Shown here: in pieces, positions 18,267 through 28,200 of the stretch | How the letters are laid out: every line of letters begins with the position of its first letter | How positions within the stretch are numbered: position 1 is the stretch's first letter | From: Xenorhabdus miraniensis | GTDB taxonomy: Bacteria; Pseudomonadota; Gammaproteobacteria; Enterobacterales; Enterobacteriaceae | Length of the DNA: 29,019 bases | Assembly: GCF_002632615.1 (NCBI RefSeq) | Contig: NZ_NITZ01000016.1 | Coordinates: forward strand, 101,112 to 130,130 | Direction of reading: 5' to 3' | Program-made: the position numbers and the translations under genes | The notes under the pieces: model-generated | The model's database searches: none | Seen by the model: the letters and a program-made list of their open reading frames with translations, nothing else | What the model was told of the DNA's origin: nothing

Positions 18267-18848
18267 ATGTATCAAGATCTGATCCGCAGTGAATTATCTG
18301 AAGCCGCAGACACGCTGGCTAAATTCCTTAACGATGATGCAAATATTGACGCTATTCAAAAAGCGGCTGTTTTGCTGGCTGATTCATTCAAGGCAGGAGG
18401 AAAAGTGCTGTCTTGTGGCAATGGTGGCTCGCACTGTGATGCCATGCACTTTGCGGAAGAATTGACAGGCCGTTACCGCGAAAACCGTCCGGGATATCCG
18501 GCGATTGCCATTTCCGATCCTAGCCATTTATCCTGCGTGAGCAATGACTTTGGTTATGAGTATGTATTTTCCCGTTACTTAGAAGCTGTAGGCCAGAAAG
18601 GTGATGTGCTGTTGGGCATTTCAACTTCAGGGAATTCAGGCAATATCATCAAAGCGATTGAAGCCGCCCGTGCTAAGGGAATGAAAGTCATTACACTGAC
18701 AGGTAATGATGGCGGCAAAATGGCTGGAACAGCCGATGTTGAAATTCGTGTACCACATTTTGGTTATGCGGATCGCATTCAGGAAATTCATATTAAAGTG
18801 ATTCATATCTTGATTCAGTTGATTGAAAAAGAAATGGTAAAAGCCTGA
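18267..18848 (+). CDS. gmhA: Sedoheptulose-7-phosphate isomerase (lpcA)
   Basis: The protein has 193 residues (E. coli: 192). It converts sedoheptulose 7-phosphate to D-glycero-D-manno-heptose 7-phosphate, the first step toward the heptose of the LPS inner core. The single SIS domain is clear: [20 protein letters not shown] (catalytic Glu65), [15 protein letters not shown], then [18 protein letters not shown] with His180. Start chosen at 18267 because MYQDLIR is the family start and aggag lies upstream; an ATG at 18228 would add 13 unrelated residues. It is divergent from fadE and 23 bases upstream of yafJ. Confidence 0.97.
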   Translation: MYQDLIRSELSEAADTLAKFLNDDANIDAIQKAAVLLADSFKAGGKVLSCGNGGSHCDAMHFAEELTGRYRENRPGYPAIAISDPSHLSCVSNDFGYEYVFSRYLEAVGQKGDVLLGISTSGNSGNIIKAIEAARAKGMKVITLTGNDGGKMAGTADVEIRVPHFGYADRIQEIHIKVIHILIQLIEKEMVKA

Positions 18849-18871
18849 TTGCAGTTTGGTAGGGGTAGGCG

Positions 18872-19639
18872 ATGTGTGAATTACTTGGCATGAGTGCCAA
18901 TGTGCCAACAGACATTGTTTTTAGTCTGAGCGGCTTGATTCAGCGTGGAGGGCATACCGGCCCCCACAAGGATGGCTGGGGGATCACTTTCTATGAGGGA
19001 TTGGGATACAGGACGTTTAAAGACCACCAATCCAGTTGTCACTCACCGGTGGCCCAATTTGTTCAGGGCTACCCGATCAAATCAGAAGTGATTGTGGCCC
19101 ATATTCGTCAGGCAAACCGAGGTAATGTTTCTCTGGTGAATACCCATCCGTTTACCCGTGAATTATGGGGAAAATATTGGACTTATGCCCACAATGGACA
19201 ACTGAAGGGATATAGTAAGCTGAAAACGGGGAATTACTGCCCTGTAGGTGAAACAGACAGTGAATGGGCATTTTGCTGGATATTACATCAATTATCCTTG
19301 AAATATCCTAAACGTCCTTCCAATTGGCCTGCGGTCTTTAAGTTCATTGCATCTTTGGCTGATCAATTGAGGGCAAAAGGCGTTTTCAATATGCTGTTGT
19401 CAGATGGCGAATTTGTCATGGCTTATTGTTCAACCCAATTACATTGGATCACGCGTCGTGCTCCTTTCGGCAAGGCTAAATTACTGGATCAGGATGTTGA
19501 AATTGATTTTCAGCAGCATACCCAGCCAGGGGATGTTGTATCCGTGATTGCCACTCAACCTTTAACCGGAAACGAAAATTGGCATCGGATTGAATCCGGA
19601 AACTATGCGTTATTTCAGCTTGGAAATCGTATAGTTTGA
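18872..19639 (+). CDS. yafJ: Class II glutamine amidotransferase-like protein YafJ
   Basis: The protein has 255 residues. Cys2 directly after the start (MCELLGMSAN) is the N-terminal nucleophile of class II glutamine amidotransferases, exposed after Met removal. HIRQANRG, NTHPF and YAHNGQLKGY are the glutamine-binding and oxyanion motifs of the domain, which fills the whole protein. No synthase domain is attached, so the acceptor of the released ammonia, if any, is unknown. It follows gmhA by 23 bases (site aggggtagg) and probably shares its transcript. Its last 30 bases overlap the end of yafK on the other strand. Confidence 0.93.
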   Translation: MCELLGMSANVPTDIVFSLSGLIQRGGHTGPHKDGWGITFYEGLGYRTFKDHQSSCHSPVAQFVQGYPIKSEVIVAHIRQANRGNVSLVNTHPFTRELWGKYWTYAHNGQLKGYSKLKTGNYCPVGETDSEWAFCWILHQLSLKYPKRPSNWPAVFKFIASLADQLRAKGVFNMLLSDGEFVMAYCSTQLHWITRRAPFGKAKLLDQDVEIDFQQHTQPGDVVSVIATQPLTGNENWHRIESGNYALFQLGNRIV

Positions 19640-20389
19640 TTCAGTACTCCAGAAGGATGGTGGATTTTCAGTTTTTGCGTTAACAACATATCGCCCGTCT
19701 ATTACGTTGATAGTGGCTGGTATGCCTGTGTTGGCAAAATATTCATAGGCGGGCTGTAATTGTTTCCAAAATAGGTAGTTGTTGCTGTTTTTATGCCGTC
19801 TCATATTTTGTGACGTCATTCGGAAAGGATAAATATTGATCTTGATTTCATGTTGTCCATGATAAAGTGCCTTTTCCGCGTATTGGTATATTTCTTCTAT
19901 ATAGCGATTGGTCATGGCATAACATCCGATAGATTTGCATTCACCATGAATCATTAAATTATTGCCTGAATAACCTTTGGATTTATCGAACTCATTGGGA
20001 AAACCCAGATTAATGGCCCGATAATAGTGGCTATTCGGATTTAACTGTTTAATGCTTACATGGTAAAACCCTTCCGGACTTTTGAAATCGCCTGTAAGTG
20101 TTTTGGGGCCTAATCCGCCAGAGTAATTACAGATAGGGTAGCTTTGAGTTAATTGATAACGGCCATCTCTGTTTTTTGTATAAAGTTCAAGAAGTTTTTC
20201 TTCCTTGAATATTTGAATGAAAATTTCGGCGCCAATTTGTTTCAATGGTGCTTGTTCGGTTGATGAATTGTTGGTTGATAAATTGTCGGTTGATGATTTG
20301 AGCCACGATAAACCATTTTGTGCGGCAGCAAAAAACGGCACATGTAATAACAATAAGCCCAATGAAAGATAAGAAACTGTTTTTTTCAT
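19610..20389 (-). CDS. yafK: YafK/DpaA, L,D-transpeptidase-fold amidase
   Basis: The protein has 259 residues with a signal peptide (about 1-23, FFAAA/QN). The catalytic motif HGECKSIGC (His148, Cys156) is the HxxxSxGC signature of the YkuD fold. In E. coli the homologue (YafK, renamed LdtF and DpaA) detaches Braun lipoprotein from peptidoglycan by cleaving the diaminopimelate-Lpp bond; that role is inferred here. A serine/asparagine/threonine-rich stretch (about 31-46) between signal peptide and domain is encoded by a 15-bp repeat (see 20259-20303). It converges on yafJ with a 30-base overlap of the two 3' ends. The ribosome site upstream is weak. Confidence 0.92.
   Translation of the reverse strand: MKKTVSYLSLGLLLLHVPFFAAAQNGLSWLKSSTDNLSTNNSSTEQAPLKQIGAEIFIQIFKEEKLLELYTKNRDGRYQLTQSYPICNYSGGLGPKTLTGDFKSPEGFYHVSIKQLNPNSHYYRAINLGFPNEFDKSKGYSGNNLMIHGECKSIGCYAMTNRYIEEIYQYAEKALYHGQHEIKINIYPFRMTSQNMRRHKNSNNYLFWKQLQPAYEYFANTGIPATINVIDGRYVVNAKTENPPSFWSTESNYTISKLK
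20259..20303. repeat. Three imperfect 15-bp tandem units inside yafK
   Basis: Units at 20259-20273 (ggttgatgaattgtt), 20274-20288 (ggttgataaattgtc) and 20289-20303 (ggttgatgatttgag). They keep the reading frame and encode the Ser/Thr/Asn-rich linker after the YafK signal peptide. Copy number could vary between strains without breaking the gene. Confidence 0.75.
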
Positions 20390-20822
20390 AGCATAACCGT
20401 GTAAAAAAGGGAGTAAATTGACGAAATGTTGGGTTTCGGGTTGTCATGTTTTGGCGAAATGCAGAATAAAAGATAGCAGTGATCTCCAGTTTCTGTGAAG
20501 TTACTTTTTGGTCAAAAATTCCACTGTTGTAGGTAAAAGTGAGGGTTGAATTCGCCTTTACCGAGTAGTTAACTGTTCAGCAAAGAAATTATTCCTATTT
20601 GCTTGAGCTAAGTCACTCGATTAATCAGACAGTCAGTGGGGGAGATGTTAGAATTACCGTCGGCGAAACTTAAGAGAAAATTGTAACGATTATCGGAGTG
20701 AATAACTTGAGACATATGTCGCTCAAGGTGTTTTTTATTACTGAAGTCGCTGCATTACCCCAAGGAAATACCGCAGGGTAATCTGTAGCATATGATTTAA
20801 CTGATAAACTTGTGCAAATCTT
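20390..20822. promoter_or_regulatory. 433-bp yafK/nqrA intergenic region with two hairpins in the nqr leader
   Basis: No convincing coding frame. Two structures precede nqrA. Hairpin 1 is cttgag (20706-20711) with ctcaag (20722-20727), a 10-base loop containing the palindrome gacatatgtc, followed by ttttttatta, which looks like a weak intrinsic terminator. Hairpin 2 is attaccc (20754-20760) with gggtaat (20776-20782), 15-base loop. The nqrA start at 20823 has no visible purine-rich ribosome site. Attenuation, a small RNA ending at hairpin 1, or a structured 5' leader are all possible; none is shown. Confidence 0.45.
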
Positions 20823-22166
20823 ATGATTAAAATTAAAAAAGGACTCAACCTCCCGATAGCAGGAGCGCCTGCCCAAGTTATAGAAGATGGTCCGACAATT
20901 CGCCATGTTGCTTTACTGGGCGAAGAATATGTTGGAATGCGTCCTTCTATGCTGGTTAAGGAAGGTGAGTATGTCAAAAAAGGTCAAATTCTTTTTGAAG
21001 ATAAGAAGAATCCAGGGGTTATTTTCACCAGTCCCGCAAGCGGGAAAGTTGTAACCATCGGGCGTGGTGAGCGTCGTGTTCTGCAATCTGTCGTCATTGA
21101 ATTGAGTGGTGATGAGAAAGTCGCGTTTGATTGTTATGATCGTACAGAACTGGCTGGTCTGAGCCGTGAACAAGTAGAAAAGAATCTGCTTGCATCCGGG
21201 TTGTGGACCGCATTGCGTACACGTCCTTTCAGTCGTTCTCCTGTTCCCGGTTCCACACCAAAGGCAATCTTTGTCACGGCAATGGATACCCAGCCACTGG
21301 CTGCTGATCCGTTGGTCGTTATTGCAACACAGGAAGAGGCTTTTGTTGATGGCCTGAATATTCTGTCAAAATTGACAGATGGGAAAATCCACGTTTGTCA
21401 TAGCGCTGGAAAGATCCCAACAGCAGGAAACAACGCTCAAATTACCTATAACCAGTTTGCAGGTCCGCATCCCGCAGGTCTGGCTGGCACCCATATTCAT
21501 TTTATTGAGCCTGTCAGTGCCCAAAAAACAGTATGGCATCTGGGTTATCAGGATGTCATCGCCATGGGTAAGCTATTTACTACAGGTGAGCTTTACACTG
21601 ATCGTGTGGTATCTCTGGCAGGGCCGCAGGTTAAATCACCCCGTTTGGTGCGCACCCAATTGGGCGCTGACTTGCTGGAATTGACGCAAGATCAGCTAAA
21701 AGAGGGTGAAAACCGCATTATTTCTGGTTCTGTATTGTGGGGCACAAAATCAGATGATGCTCGTCATTATCTTGGTCGTTTCCATACTTTGGTTTCAGTT
21801 CTTACTGAAGGTCGTGAAAAAGAGCTGTTCGGTTGGATCGCACCAGGAACCAATAAGTTCTCCATTACCCGTACCACGATTGGTCACTTCCTGAAAAACA
21901 AACGTTTCGCTTTTTCAACCACAACAAATGGTGGAGAGCGTTCAATGGTGCCAATTGGCAACTATGAGCGTGTGATGCCACTGGATATTATGGCAACGCA
22001 CCTGCTGCGTGACTTGCTTGCAGGCGACACTGACAGTGCTCAGGCACTGGGTTGTCTGGAGCTGGATGAGGAAGATTTAGCACTGTGTACCTATGTTTGC
22101 CCCGGCAAATATGAGTACGGTCAGGTATTGCGTGACGTGCTGACTAAGATTGAGCTGGAAGGGTAA
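20823..22166 (+). CDS. nqrA: Na+-translocating NADH:quinone reductase subunit A
   Basis: The protein has 447 residues. It begins [20 protein letters not shown], the family start, and has the lipoyl-like fold near [16 protein letters not shown] and TSPASGKV, then [14 protein letters not shown] near the C-terminus. NqrA is the cytoplasmic, cofactor-poor subunit of the complex and contributes to quinone binding. It is the first gene of the nqrABCDEF operon, three bases ahead of nqrB. No clear ribosome site precedes the start, unlike the downstream nqr genes. Confidence 0.97.
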   Translation: MIKIKKGLNLPIAGAPAQVIEDGPTIRHVALLGEEYVGMRPSMLVKEGEYVKKGQILFEDKKNPGVIFTSPASGKVVTIGRGERRVLQSVVIELSGDEKVAFDCYDRTELAGLSREQVEKNLLASGLWTALRTRPFSRSPVPGSTPKAIFVTAMDTQPLAADPLVVIATQEEAFVDGLNILSKLTDGKIHVCHSAGKIPTAGNNAQITYNQFAGPHPAGLAGTHIHFIEPVSAQKTVWHLGYQDVIAMGKLFTTGELYTDRVVSLAGPQVKSPRLVRTQLGADLLELTQDQLKEGENRIISGSVLWGTKSDDARHYLGRFHTLVSVLTEGREKELFGWIAPGTNKFSITRTTIGHFLKNKRFAFSTTTNGGERSMVPIGNYERVMPLDIMATHLLRDLLAGDTDSAQALGCLELDEEDLALCTYVCPGKYEYGQVLRDVLTKIELEG

Positions 22167-22169
22167 TTC

Positions 22170-23408
22170 ATGGGCCTGAAAAATTTATTTGAAAAGGTAG
22201 AACACCACTTTGAGGCCGGTGGCAAACTGGAAAAATATTATCCTCTCTATGAGGCAGTGAGCACCGTTTTCTATACACCGGGGACAGTAACAAAAGGGCG
22301 TTCTCACGTCCGTGATGCCATCGATCTCAAACGTATGATGATTTTGGTATGGCTATCTGTCTTTCCTGCCATGTTTTGGGGGATGTACAACGTCGGTGAT
22401 CAGGCGATCCCAGCCCTGACCCACTTATACAATGGAGATGCCTTACAGCAAGTCTTGTCTTCTGATTGGCATTACGTACTTGCTCAGTATCTTGGTGCGT
22501 CATTGACACCAGATGCCGGGTGGGGCAGTAAAATGTTGCTGGGAGCGACCTATTTCCTGCCAATTTATGCTGTTGTTTTTGTTGTTGGTGGATTTTGGGA
22601 AGTTTTATTCGCAATTATCCGTAAACATGAAATTAACGAAGGTTTCTTTGTCAGTTCCATTCTGTTTGCATTGATTGTTCCGCCAACACTGCCACTGTGG
22701 CAGGCCGCATTGGGGATTACTTTCGGTGTTGTGGTTGCGAAAGAGATCTTTGGTGGTACAGGCCGTAACTTCCTGAACCCGGCGTTGGCGGGCCGTGCTT
22801 TCCTGTTCTTTGCTTATCCAGCTCAGATTTCAGGTGATTTGGTTTGGACTGCGGCTGACGGTTTTTCTGGAGCGACTCCATTGTCTCAGTGGGCAACCGC
22901 AGGTAGCCACGGTCTGGTAAATACCATTACCGGTCAACCTGTGACCTGGATGGATGCTTTTATTGGTAACATTCCCGGTTCAATTGGTGAAGTTTCCACT
23001 CTGATGATTTTCATCGGCGGTGCCATCATTCTGTTCGCCCGTATTGCTTCATGGCGTATCGTTGCTGGTGTAATGGCCGGTATGATTGCAGCGTCTTACC
23101 TGTTTAATGTGATTGGTTCTGATACCAACCCAATGTTCGCTATGCCATGGTACTGGCATATGGTTCTGGGTGGCTTCGCTTTTGGTATGATCTTTATGGC
23201 TACTGACCCAGTTTCCGCTGCATTTACGGATAAAGGGAAATGGGCATACGGCATTCTGATTGGTGTTATGTGTATTTTGATCAGAGTGGTAAATCCAGCC
23301 TATCCAGAAGGGATGATGTTGGCGATTCTGTTCGCTAACCTGTTCGCGCCACTGTTCGATTATCTGGTCGTGCAGGCCAATATTAAGCGGAGAAAAGCCC
23401 GTGGCTAA
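22170..23408 (+). CDS. nqrB: Na+-NQR subunit B (covalent FMN, membrane)
   Basis: The protein has 412 residues and about ten membrane segments. It carries one covalent FMN by phosphoester to Thr236, seen in SGATPLSQW (codon 22875-22877), the same residue number as in Vibrio cholerae. NqrB also helps form the sodium path and quinone site. The site ggaaggg precedes the start. The end overlaps the GTG start of nqrC by 8 bases, which suggests coupled translation. Confidence 0.97.
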   Translation: MGLKNLFEKVEHHFEAGGKLEKYYPLYEAVSTVFYTPGTVTKGRSHVRDAIDLKRMMILVWLSVFPAMFWGMYNVGDQAIPALTHLYNGDALQQVLSSDWHYVLAQYLGASLTPDAGWGSKMLLGATYFLPIYAVVFVVGGFWEVLFAIIRKHEINEGFFVSSILFALIVPPTLPLWQAALGITFGVVVAKEIFGGTGRNFLNPALAGRAFLFFAYPAQISGDLVWTAADGFSGATPLSQWATAGSHGLVNTITGQPVTWMDAFIGNIPGSIGEVSTLMIFIGGAIILFARIASWRIVAGVMAGMIAASYLFNVIGSDTNPMFAMPWYWHMVLGGFAFGMIFMATDPVSAAFTDKGKWAYGILIGVMCILIRVVNPAYPEGMMLAILFANLFAPLFDYLVVQANIKRRKARG

Positions 23409-24195
23409 TGATAAACCAAAAAGTAATGACAGCATCGGCAGGACGTTTCTTGTTGTTTTTGTGCTGTGTCTTGTCTGTTCGATTGTTGTTGCCGGCTCAG
23501 CAGTTGGCTTGAAAGCGCAGCAACAGGAGCAAAAGCTGCTGGATAAACAGCGCAATATTCTGGATGTAGCGGGTTTATTGAAACCCGATATGACAACAGC
23601 AGAAATCAAAGAAACCTATACCAGCCGTATTCAACCTGAATTGCTTGATTTGAAAACAGCAACGCTGGAAAAAGGCAATGGTAATTTTGACCTGAACAAT
23701 GCGCTTCGCAGTGATGAAACTAGCATTGCTTTGTCTCCAGAGCAGGATTTGGCGAAAATCCGTCGTCGCGCCAATATGGCAGAAGTTTATCTGGTCAAGG
23801 ATGAGCATGGCAAAACCACTGAATTGGTTCTGCCAATATATGGCTCCGGGTTGTGGTCGATGATGTATGCCTTTATTTCCATTGATGTTGATGGCGTAAC
23901 ATCCCACGGCATCACTTACTACTCTCATGGTGAAACCCCGGGTTTGGGTGGTGAAGTTGATAATCCACAATGGCGTAAGCAATGGGTAGGTAAAAAACTC
24001 TATAACCCACAGGGTGTTCCTGCGCTTAAAATCGTTCGTGGTGGTGCGGGTGATAACCCTTACGGAGTGGATGGCTTGTCCGGTGCGACCCTGACCTCTA
24101 ACGGTGTTCAGCATATGTTTGATTTCTGGCTGGGTGATAACGGTTTTGGCCCATTCCTGAAAAAAGTGCGTGAAGGAGCCTTGAAAGATGGCTGA
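23401..24195 (+). CDS. nqrC: Na+-NQR subunit C (covalent FMN, periplasmic domain)
   Basis: The protein has 264 residues and starts at GTG 23401 (ANDKPKSND after the first residue). One N-terminal membrane anchor (about 14-36, [17 protein letters not shown]) is followed by an FMN-binding domain. The flavinylated threonine is Thr230 in [11 protein letters not shown] (codon 24088-24090). It overlaps nqrB and nqrD by 8 bases each, so the three are translationally linked. ApbE, encoded downstream, should attach the FMN. Confidence 0.97.
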   Translation: MANDKPKSNDSIGRTFLVVFVLCLVCSIVVAGSAVGLKAQQQEQKLLDKQRNILDVAGLLKPDMTTAEIKETYTSRIQPELLDLKTATLEKGNGNFDLNNALRSDETSIALSPEQDLAKIRRRANMAEVYLVKDEHGKTTELVLPIYGSGLWSMMYAFISIDVDGVTSHGITYYSHGETPGLGGEVDNPQWRKQWVGKKLYNPQGVPALKIVRGGAGDNPYGVDGLSGATLTSNGVQHMFDFWLGDNGFGPFLKKVREGALKDG

Positions 24196-24817
24196 TAACA
24201 AAGAGATAAAACGCGTCCTTCTTGGGCCGCTGTTTGATAATAACCCAATCGCATTACAGGTCTTGGGGGTTTGTTCAGCGCTGGCTGTGACTACCAAACT
24301 GGAAACTGCATTGGTTATGACGATTGCTGTAACACTGGTAACAGCATTTTCTAACTTTTTCATTTCATTGATTCGTAACTATATCCCCGGCAGTGTGCGA
24401 ATCATTGTACAGATGGCGATCATTGCGTCGCTGGTTATCGTGGTAGACCAGATTTTACGGGCGTATGCCTACGAAATTTCCAAACAGTTATCAGTGTTTG
24501 TTGGCCTTATCATCACGAACTGTATAGTTATGGGACGCGCTGAAGCCTATGCCATGAAGTCACCGCCAGTGGAAAGCTTTATGGATGGTATCGGTAACGG
24601 TTTAGGCTATGGCGTTATCCTGTTATTGGTCGGTTTTTTGCGTGAACTGTTTGGTTCAGGAAAATTGTTCGGCATTACGGTGCTGGAATCTATCAAAAAT
24701 GGCGGCTGGTATCAGCCAAATGGCTTGTTCCTGCTGGCGCCGAGTGCATTCTTCATTATTGGTATGCTGATTTGGGGTCTGCGGACGCTGAAACCTGCGC
24801 AGGTTGAGAAGGAGTAA
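24188..24817 (+). CDS. nqrD: Na+-NQR subunit D (membrane)
   Basis: The protein has 209 residues with six predicted membrane segments. The cysteines in GVCSALAVT and [13 protein letters not shown] are the two NqrD ligands of the intramembrane iron centre shared with NqrE. It overlaps nqrC by 8 bases and is followed eight bases later by nqrE, whose ribosome site (aggag) lies at the nqrD end. Confidence 0.97.
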   Translation: MADNKEIKRVLLGPLFDNNPIALQVLGVCSALAVTTKLETALVMTIAVTLVTAFSNFFISLIRNYIPGSVRIIVQMAIIASLVIVVDQILRAYAYEISKQLSVFVGLIITNCIVMGRAEAYAMKSPPVESFMDGIGNGLGYGVILLLVGFLRELFGSGKLFGITVLESIKNGGWYQPNGLFLLAPSAFFIIGMLIWGLRTLKPAQVEKE

Positions 24818-24825
24818 CAAACAAA

Positions 24826-25422
24826 ATGGAACATTATATTAGTTTGTTTGTCCGCGCAGTCTTTATCGAGAATATGGCGTTATCTTTCTTTCTCGGTATG
24901 TGTACGTTTCTGGCGGTATCAAAGAATGTGAAGACGGCTTTTGGCCTGGGTGTTGCTGTTACTGTTGTGCTGGGAATTTCTGTTCCTGCCAATAACCTTG
25001 TCTATAATCTGGTACTCCGTGACGGAGCCTTGATGGATGGGGTTGACCTGAGCTTCCTGAACTTCATTACCTTTATCGGGGTGATTGCTGCACTGGTACA
25101 GATACTGGAAATGATCTTAGACCGTTATGTACCAGCTCTTTACAATGCGCTGGGGATTTTCCTGCCGTTGATTACGGTTAACTGTGCAATTTTTGGTGGT
25201 GTTTCTTTCATGGCACAGCGTGACTATAACTTTGGTGAATCCATCGTATATGGTTTCGGTTCAGGTATGGGCTGGATGCTGGCGATTGTTCTGATGGCTG
25301 CTATCCGCGAAAAAATGAAATATGCGGATGTTCCGGCTGGTCTGAAAGGATTGGGGATCACCTTTGTCACCACCGGTTTGATGGCATTGGGCTTTATGTC
25401 CTTCTCCGGTGTGCAGCTCTAA
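24826..25422 (+). CDS. nqrE: Na+-NQR subunit E (membrane)
   Basis: The protein has 198 residues with six membrane segments. It is a paralogue of NqrD in inverted topology. GMCTFLAVS and [12 protein letters not shown] carry the two cysteines that, with those of NqrD, hold the intramembrane iron centre. It lies in the middle of the nqr operon, 15 bases before nqrF. Confidence 0.97.
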   Translation: MEHYISLFVRAVFIENMALSFFLGMCTFLAVSKNVKTAFGLGVAVTVVLGISVPANNLVYNLVLRDGALMDGVDLSFLNFITFIGVIAALVQILEMILDRYVPALYNALGIFLPLITVNCAIFGGVSFMAQRDYNFGESIVYGFGSGMGWMLAIVLMAAIREKMKYADVPAGLKGLGITFVTTGLMALGFMSFSGVQL

Positions 25423-25437
25423 AGGCGGGAAGAATTC

Positions 25438-26664
25438 ATGGATATAATCATTCTAGGCGTAGTAATGTTTACCCTGATTGTGTTGGTGCTGACGGCAATG
25501 ATTTTGTTCGCAAAATCCAAGTTAGTGAACACCGGGGATATTAAAGTTGAAGTCAACGGCGAAGAGGATAAAAGTTTCTCAGCTCCCGCCGGTGACAAGT
25601 TATTGAATATGCTTTCCAATCAGGGGATTTTTGTGTCCTCTGCTTGTGGTGGCGGTGGCTCTTGTGGTCAGTGCCGTGTGAAAATCAAGGAAGGCGGTGG
25701 TGATATCCTGCCAACCGAGCTTTCTCACATCAATAAGCGTGAAGCGAAAGAAGGTTGCCGTTTGGCATGTCAGGTTAACGTTAAGCAAGACCTGAAAATC
25801 GAGTTGCCAGAGGAAATCTTCGGCGTTAAGAAATGGGAATGTGAAGTTATCTCCAACGACAACAAAGCCACTTTCATTAAGGAATTGAAGCTGAAAATTC
25901 CTGATGGGGAAGTTGTTCCATTCCGTGCAGGGGGTTACATTCAGATTGAATGTCCTCCACACGTTGCCCGTTATTCTGATTTTGATGTGCCGCAGGAATA
26001 TCGTGAAGATTGGGATAAATTCAATCTGTTCCGTTATGTTTCTGAAGTCAGCGAGCCAACGGTTCGTGCTTACTCAATGGCGAACTACCCAGAAGAACAC
26101 GGCATTATCATGCTGAACGTGCGTATCGCTACGCCACCACCAAGAAACCCGGATGTTACTCCAGGTATCATGTCTTCTTATATCTGGTCACTGAAAGCGG
26201 GTGATAAGGTGACAATTTCCGGCCCATTCGGTGAATTCTTTGCGAAAGATACTGATGCTGAAATGATCTTCATCGGTGGTGGTGCGGGTATGGCGCCAAT
26301 GCGTTCTCATATTTTCGATCAGCTCAACCGTTTGAACTCTAAGCGTAAGATCTCGTTCTGGTATGGTGCCCGTTCCAAGCGTGAAATGTTCTATACCGAA
26401 GATTTTGACCAACTGGCGGCAGAAAATGAGAACTTCACATGGAATGTGGCATTGTCTGATGCTCTGCCGGAAGATAACTGGGATGGTTACACAGGCTTTA
26501 TCCATAACGTCCTGTATGAAAACTATCTGAAAGATCATCCGGCACCAGAAGATTGTGAATTCTACATGTGCGGGCCTCCGGTTATGAACGCGGCGGTCAT
26601 CAAAATGTTGAAAGACCTCGGCGTAGAAGATGAAAACATCCTGTTGGATGATTTCGGTGGCTGA
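25438..26664 (+). CDS. nqrF: Na+-NQR subunit F (NADH entry, 2Fe-2S and FAD)
   Basis: The protein has 408 residues. An N-terminal anchor (about 3-25) is followed by a ferredoxin-type 2Fe-2S domain with Cys70, Cys76, Cys79 ([11 protein letters not shown]) and Cys111 (GCRLAC), the canonical positions. Then a ferredoxin-reductase module: RAYSMAN for [15 protein letters not shown] for NADH, and the family C-terminal DDFGG. It takes hydride from NADH and passes electrons one at a time into the complex. The ribosome site aggcgggaag precedes it. A 155-base gap with a hairpin separates it from apbE. Confidence 0.97.
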   Translation: MDIIILGVVMFTLIVLVLTAMILFAKSKLVNTGDIKVEVNGEEDKSFSAPAGDKLLNMLSNQGIFVSSACGGGGSCGQCRVKIKEGGGDILPTELSHINKREAKEGCRLACQVNVKQDLKIELPEEIFGVKKWECEVISNDNKATFIKELKLKIPDGEVVPFRAGGYIQIECPPHVARYSDFDVPQEYREDWDKFNLFRYVSEVSEPTVRAYSMANYPEEHGIIMLNVRIATPPPRNPDVTPGIMSSYIWSLKAGDKVTISGPFGEFFAKDTDAEMIFIGGGAGMAPMRSHIFDQLNRLNSKRKISFWYGARSKREMFYTEDFDQLAAENENFTWNVALSDALPEDNWDGYTGFIHNVLYENYLKDHPAPEDCEFYMCGPPVMNAAVIKMLKDLGVEDENILLDDFGG

Positions 26665-26754
26665 TGGCAACCCGACAGATTTCGAATTGTCGCATAACCA
26701 ACAAAGCGGCGACTTGGAATCAGAAGGGGATAGTAACATTTTGATTTAACGACA

Positions 26755-26777
26755 AGCGCCCACACATAGTGGGCGCT
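26755..26777. other. Perfect 9-bp hairpin between nqrF and apbE
   Basis: agcgcccac (26755-26763) and gtgggcgct (26769-26777) with loop acata. There is no T-run after it on either strand, so it is not a standard terminator. It may stabilise the nqr message or cause partial termination that lowers apbE expression. Just downstream the 10-mer tcagaaagag is repeated at 26784-26793 and 26804-26813, the second copy lying at the apbE ribosome site. Confidence 0.7.
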
Positions 26778-26819
26778 GACGATTCAGAAAGAGCCAGAAT
26801 GAGTCAGAAAGAGTGAATT

Positions 26820-27848
26820 ATGCTGAGTAAAAAAATTATCCACTGGGGTGTATTGTTGTTTTCTGTTGTGCTGCTGGCGGCATGTGGTGGCCCTGAACAA
26901 CAAAACCTGAATGGGCAAACAATGGGGACGTATTACTCCGTTAAATATGTTGCTGATTCGTCTTCACCTGCTCCTGAAAATCTGCAAAAAGAGATTGACA
27001 GGTTATTGGAAGAAGTGAACGACCAGATGTCCACTTATCGGCCAAATTCTGAATTGAGTCGTTTTAATCAAAGCCGCGAAGTGAATAAACCTTTTCCGGT
27101 CTCTGCCGCTACAGCGAAAGTTGTCAAAGAAGCGATCCGAATCAATCAACTGACAGATGGCGCATTGGATGTCACTGTTGGCCCATTGGTGAATTTGTGG
27201 GGATTCGGGCCGGAAGGACGAATTACTAAGGCACCGACGGATGAAGAATTAGCGAGCCGTCGTGTCTGGACAGGCATCAATAACTTGTCTGTTGAAGGGA
27301 ATAACCTGATTAAATCTATTCCTGAACTTTATGTTGACCTTTCTTCCATTGCCAAAGGTTATGGTGTTGATGTTGTCGCTGAGTATCTGGAATCCCAAAA
27401 TATCAAAGATTACATGGTGGATATTGGGGGGGAAGTTCGTACATTGGGTAACAATGGCAAAGGGAATCCGTGGCGGATAGCGATTGAGAAACCATCGGAT
27501 AGTGGTATGGCGCAGAGTGCGCAAGAGATTATTGAGCCGGGTAATATGTCCGTAGCAACATCAGGTGATTACCGTAACTATTTTGAACAGAATGGCGTTC
27601 GTTACTCTCACACCATTAATCCTAAAACCGGCAGGCCGATCACGCATAATCTGGTTTCAATCACTGTGATTGCTCAGACCTGTATGAGTGCTGATGGTTT
27701 TTCTACAGGCTTAGATGTGTTAGGGCCAGAAAAAGGCATGGAAGTGGCTGAGAAACTGAATATCCCGGTCTTTATGATTGTTAAAACCAAAGACGGTTTT
27801 GAAGAGCGTTATAGCCCGGCTTTTAAGGCATACTTACAGAAGAAATAA
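26820..27848 (+). CDS. apbE: FAD:protein FMN transferase (flavin transferase)
   Basis: The protein has 342 residues. The lipobox LLAAC ends at Cys22, so it is a lipoprotein on the periplasmic side. It transfers FMN from FAD to the threonines of NqrB and NqrC. Family motifs: MGTYYSVKY near the mature start, STYRPNSELSRFN, LVNLWGFGP, DLSSIAKGYGVD, SHTINPKTGRPI and SADGFSTGLDVLG (Mg2+ and flavin binding). It lies after nqrF and 15 bases before nqrM, the standard arrangement, and probably is on the same transcript. Confidence 0.97.
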   Translation: MLSKKIIHWGVLLFSVVLLAACGGPEQQNLNGQTMGTYYSVKYVADSSSPAPENLQKEIDRLLEEVNDQMSTYRPNSELSRFNQSREVNKPFPVSAATAKVVKEAIRINQLTDGALDVTVGPLVNLWGFGPEGRITKAPTDEELASRRVWTGINNLSVEGNNLIKSIPELYVDLSSIAKGYGVDVVAEYLESQNIKDYMVDIGGEVRTLGNNGKGNPWRIAIEKPSDSGMAQSAQEIIEPGNMSVATSGDYRNYFEQNGVRYSHTINPKTGRPITHNLVSITVIAQTCMSADGFSTGLDVLGPEKGMEVAEKLNIPVFMIVKTKDGFEERYSPAFKAYLQKK

Positions 27849-27863
27849 GAGAGGGGGAAGGTT

Positions 27864-28088
27864 ATGGAAGTCTTTATTGCTGCTTTTATCTTTTTCCTGC
27901 TGGCCTTTGCAGGAATGGCGCTGGGCTACATCTTTAAGCGTAAGAGCATACAGGGAAGTTGTGGTGGTTTGGGAAGTATTGGTGTGGAAAAAGTTTGCGA
28001 TTGCCCTGAACCCTGTGATGCCCGCAAAAAACGCATGGCAAGGGAAGCTAACCGTCTTGCTCAGTTGGAGAAAAATCGTATTCTTTGA
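27864..28088 (+). CDS. nqrM: Na+-NQR maturation protein NqrM (DUF539)
   Basis: The protein has 74 residues: one membrane segment (about 3-24) followed by four cysteines at 33, 45, 47 and 51 (SCGGLG, VCDCPEPCD) and a charged tail. NqrM is required for assembly of active Na+-NQR, and the cysteines suggest delivery of iron to the NqrD/E site. A strong site, gaggggga, precedes the start and a terminator follows, closing the nqr operon. Confidence 0.95.
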   Translation: MEVFIAAFIFFLLAFAGMALGYIFKRKSIQGSCGGLGSIGVEKVCDCPEPCDARKKRMAREANRLAQLEKNRIL

Positions 28089-28128
28089 TGCGACGATGCA
28101 GTTAAAAGATTTTACGATTAAAAAAATA

Positions 28129-28157
28129 ACCCGCTGCCAGATAAACAGCGGGTTTTT
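28129..28157 (+). terminator. Terminator of the nqr-apbE-nqrM operon
   Basis: acccgctg (28129-28136) and cagcgggt (28146-28153), 9-base loop, followed by a run of five T. An A-run precedes the stem, so it may also stop the convergent sigma-factor transcript (ending 28201). Confidence 0.9.
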
Positions 28158-28200
28158 GCTGCCCGTTCAGTGAGGTTGTCAGATATGTGCATATCATCAT

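Noticed and set aside
23049..24363. Large minus-strand frames across nqrB-nqrD
   Set aside because: The plus strand encodes complete nqr subunits with cofactor residues; the minus frames lack motifs and ribosome sites.
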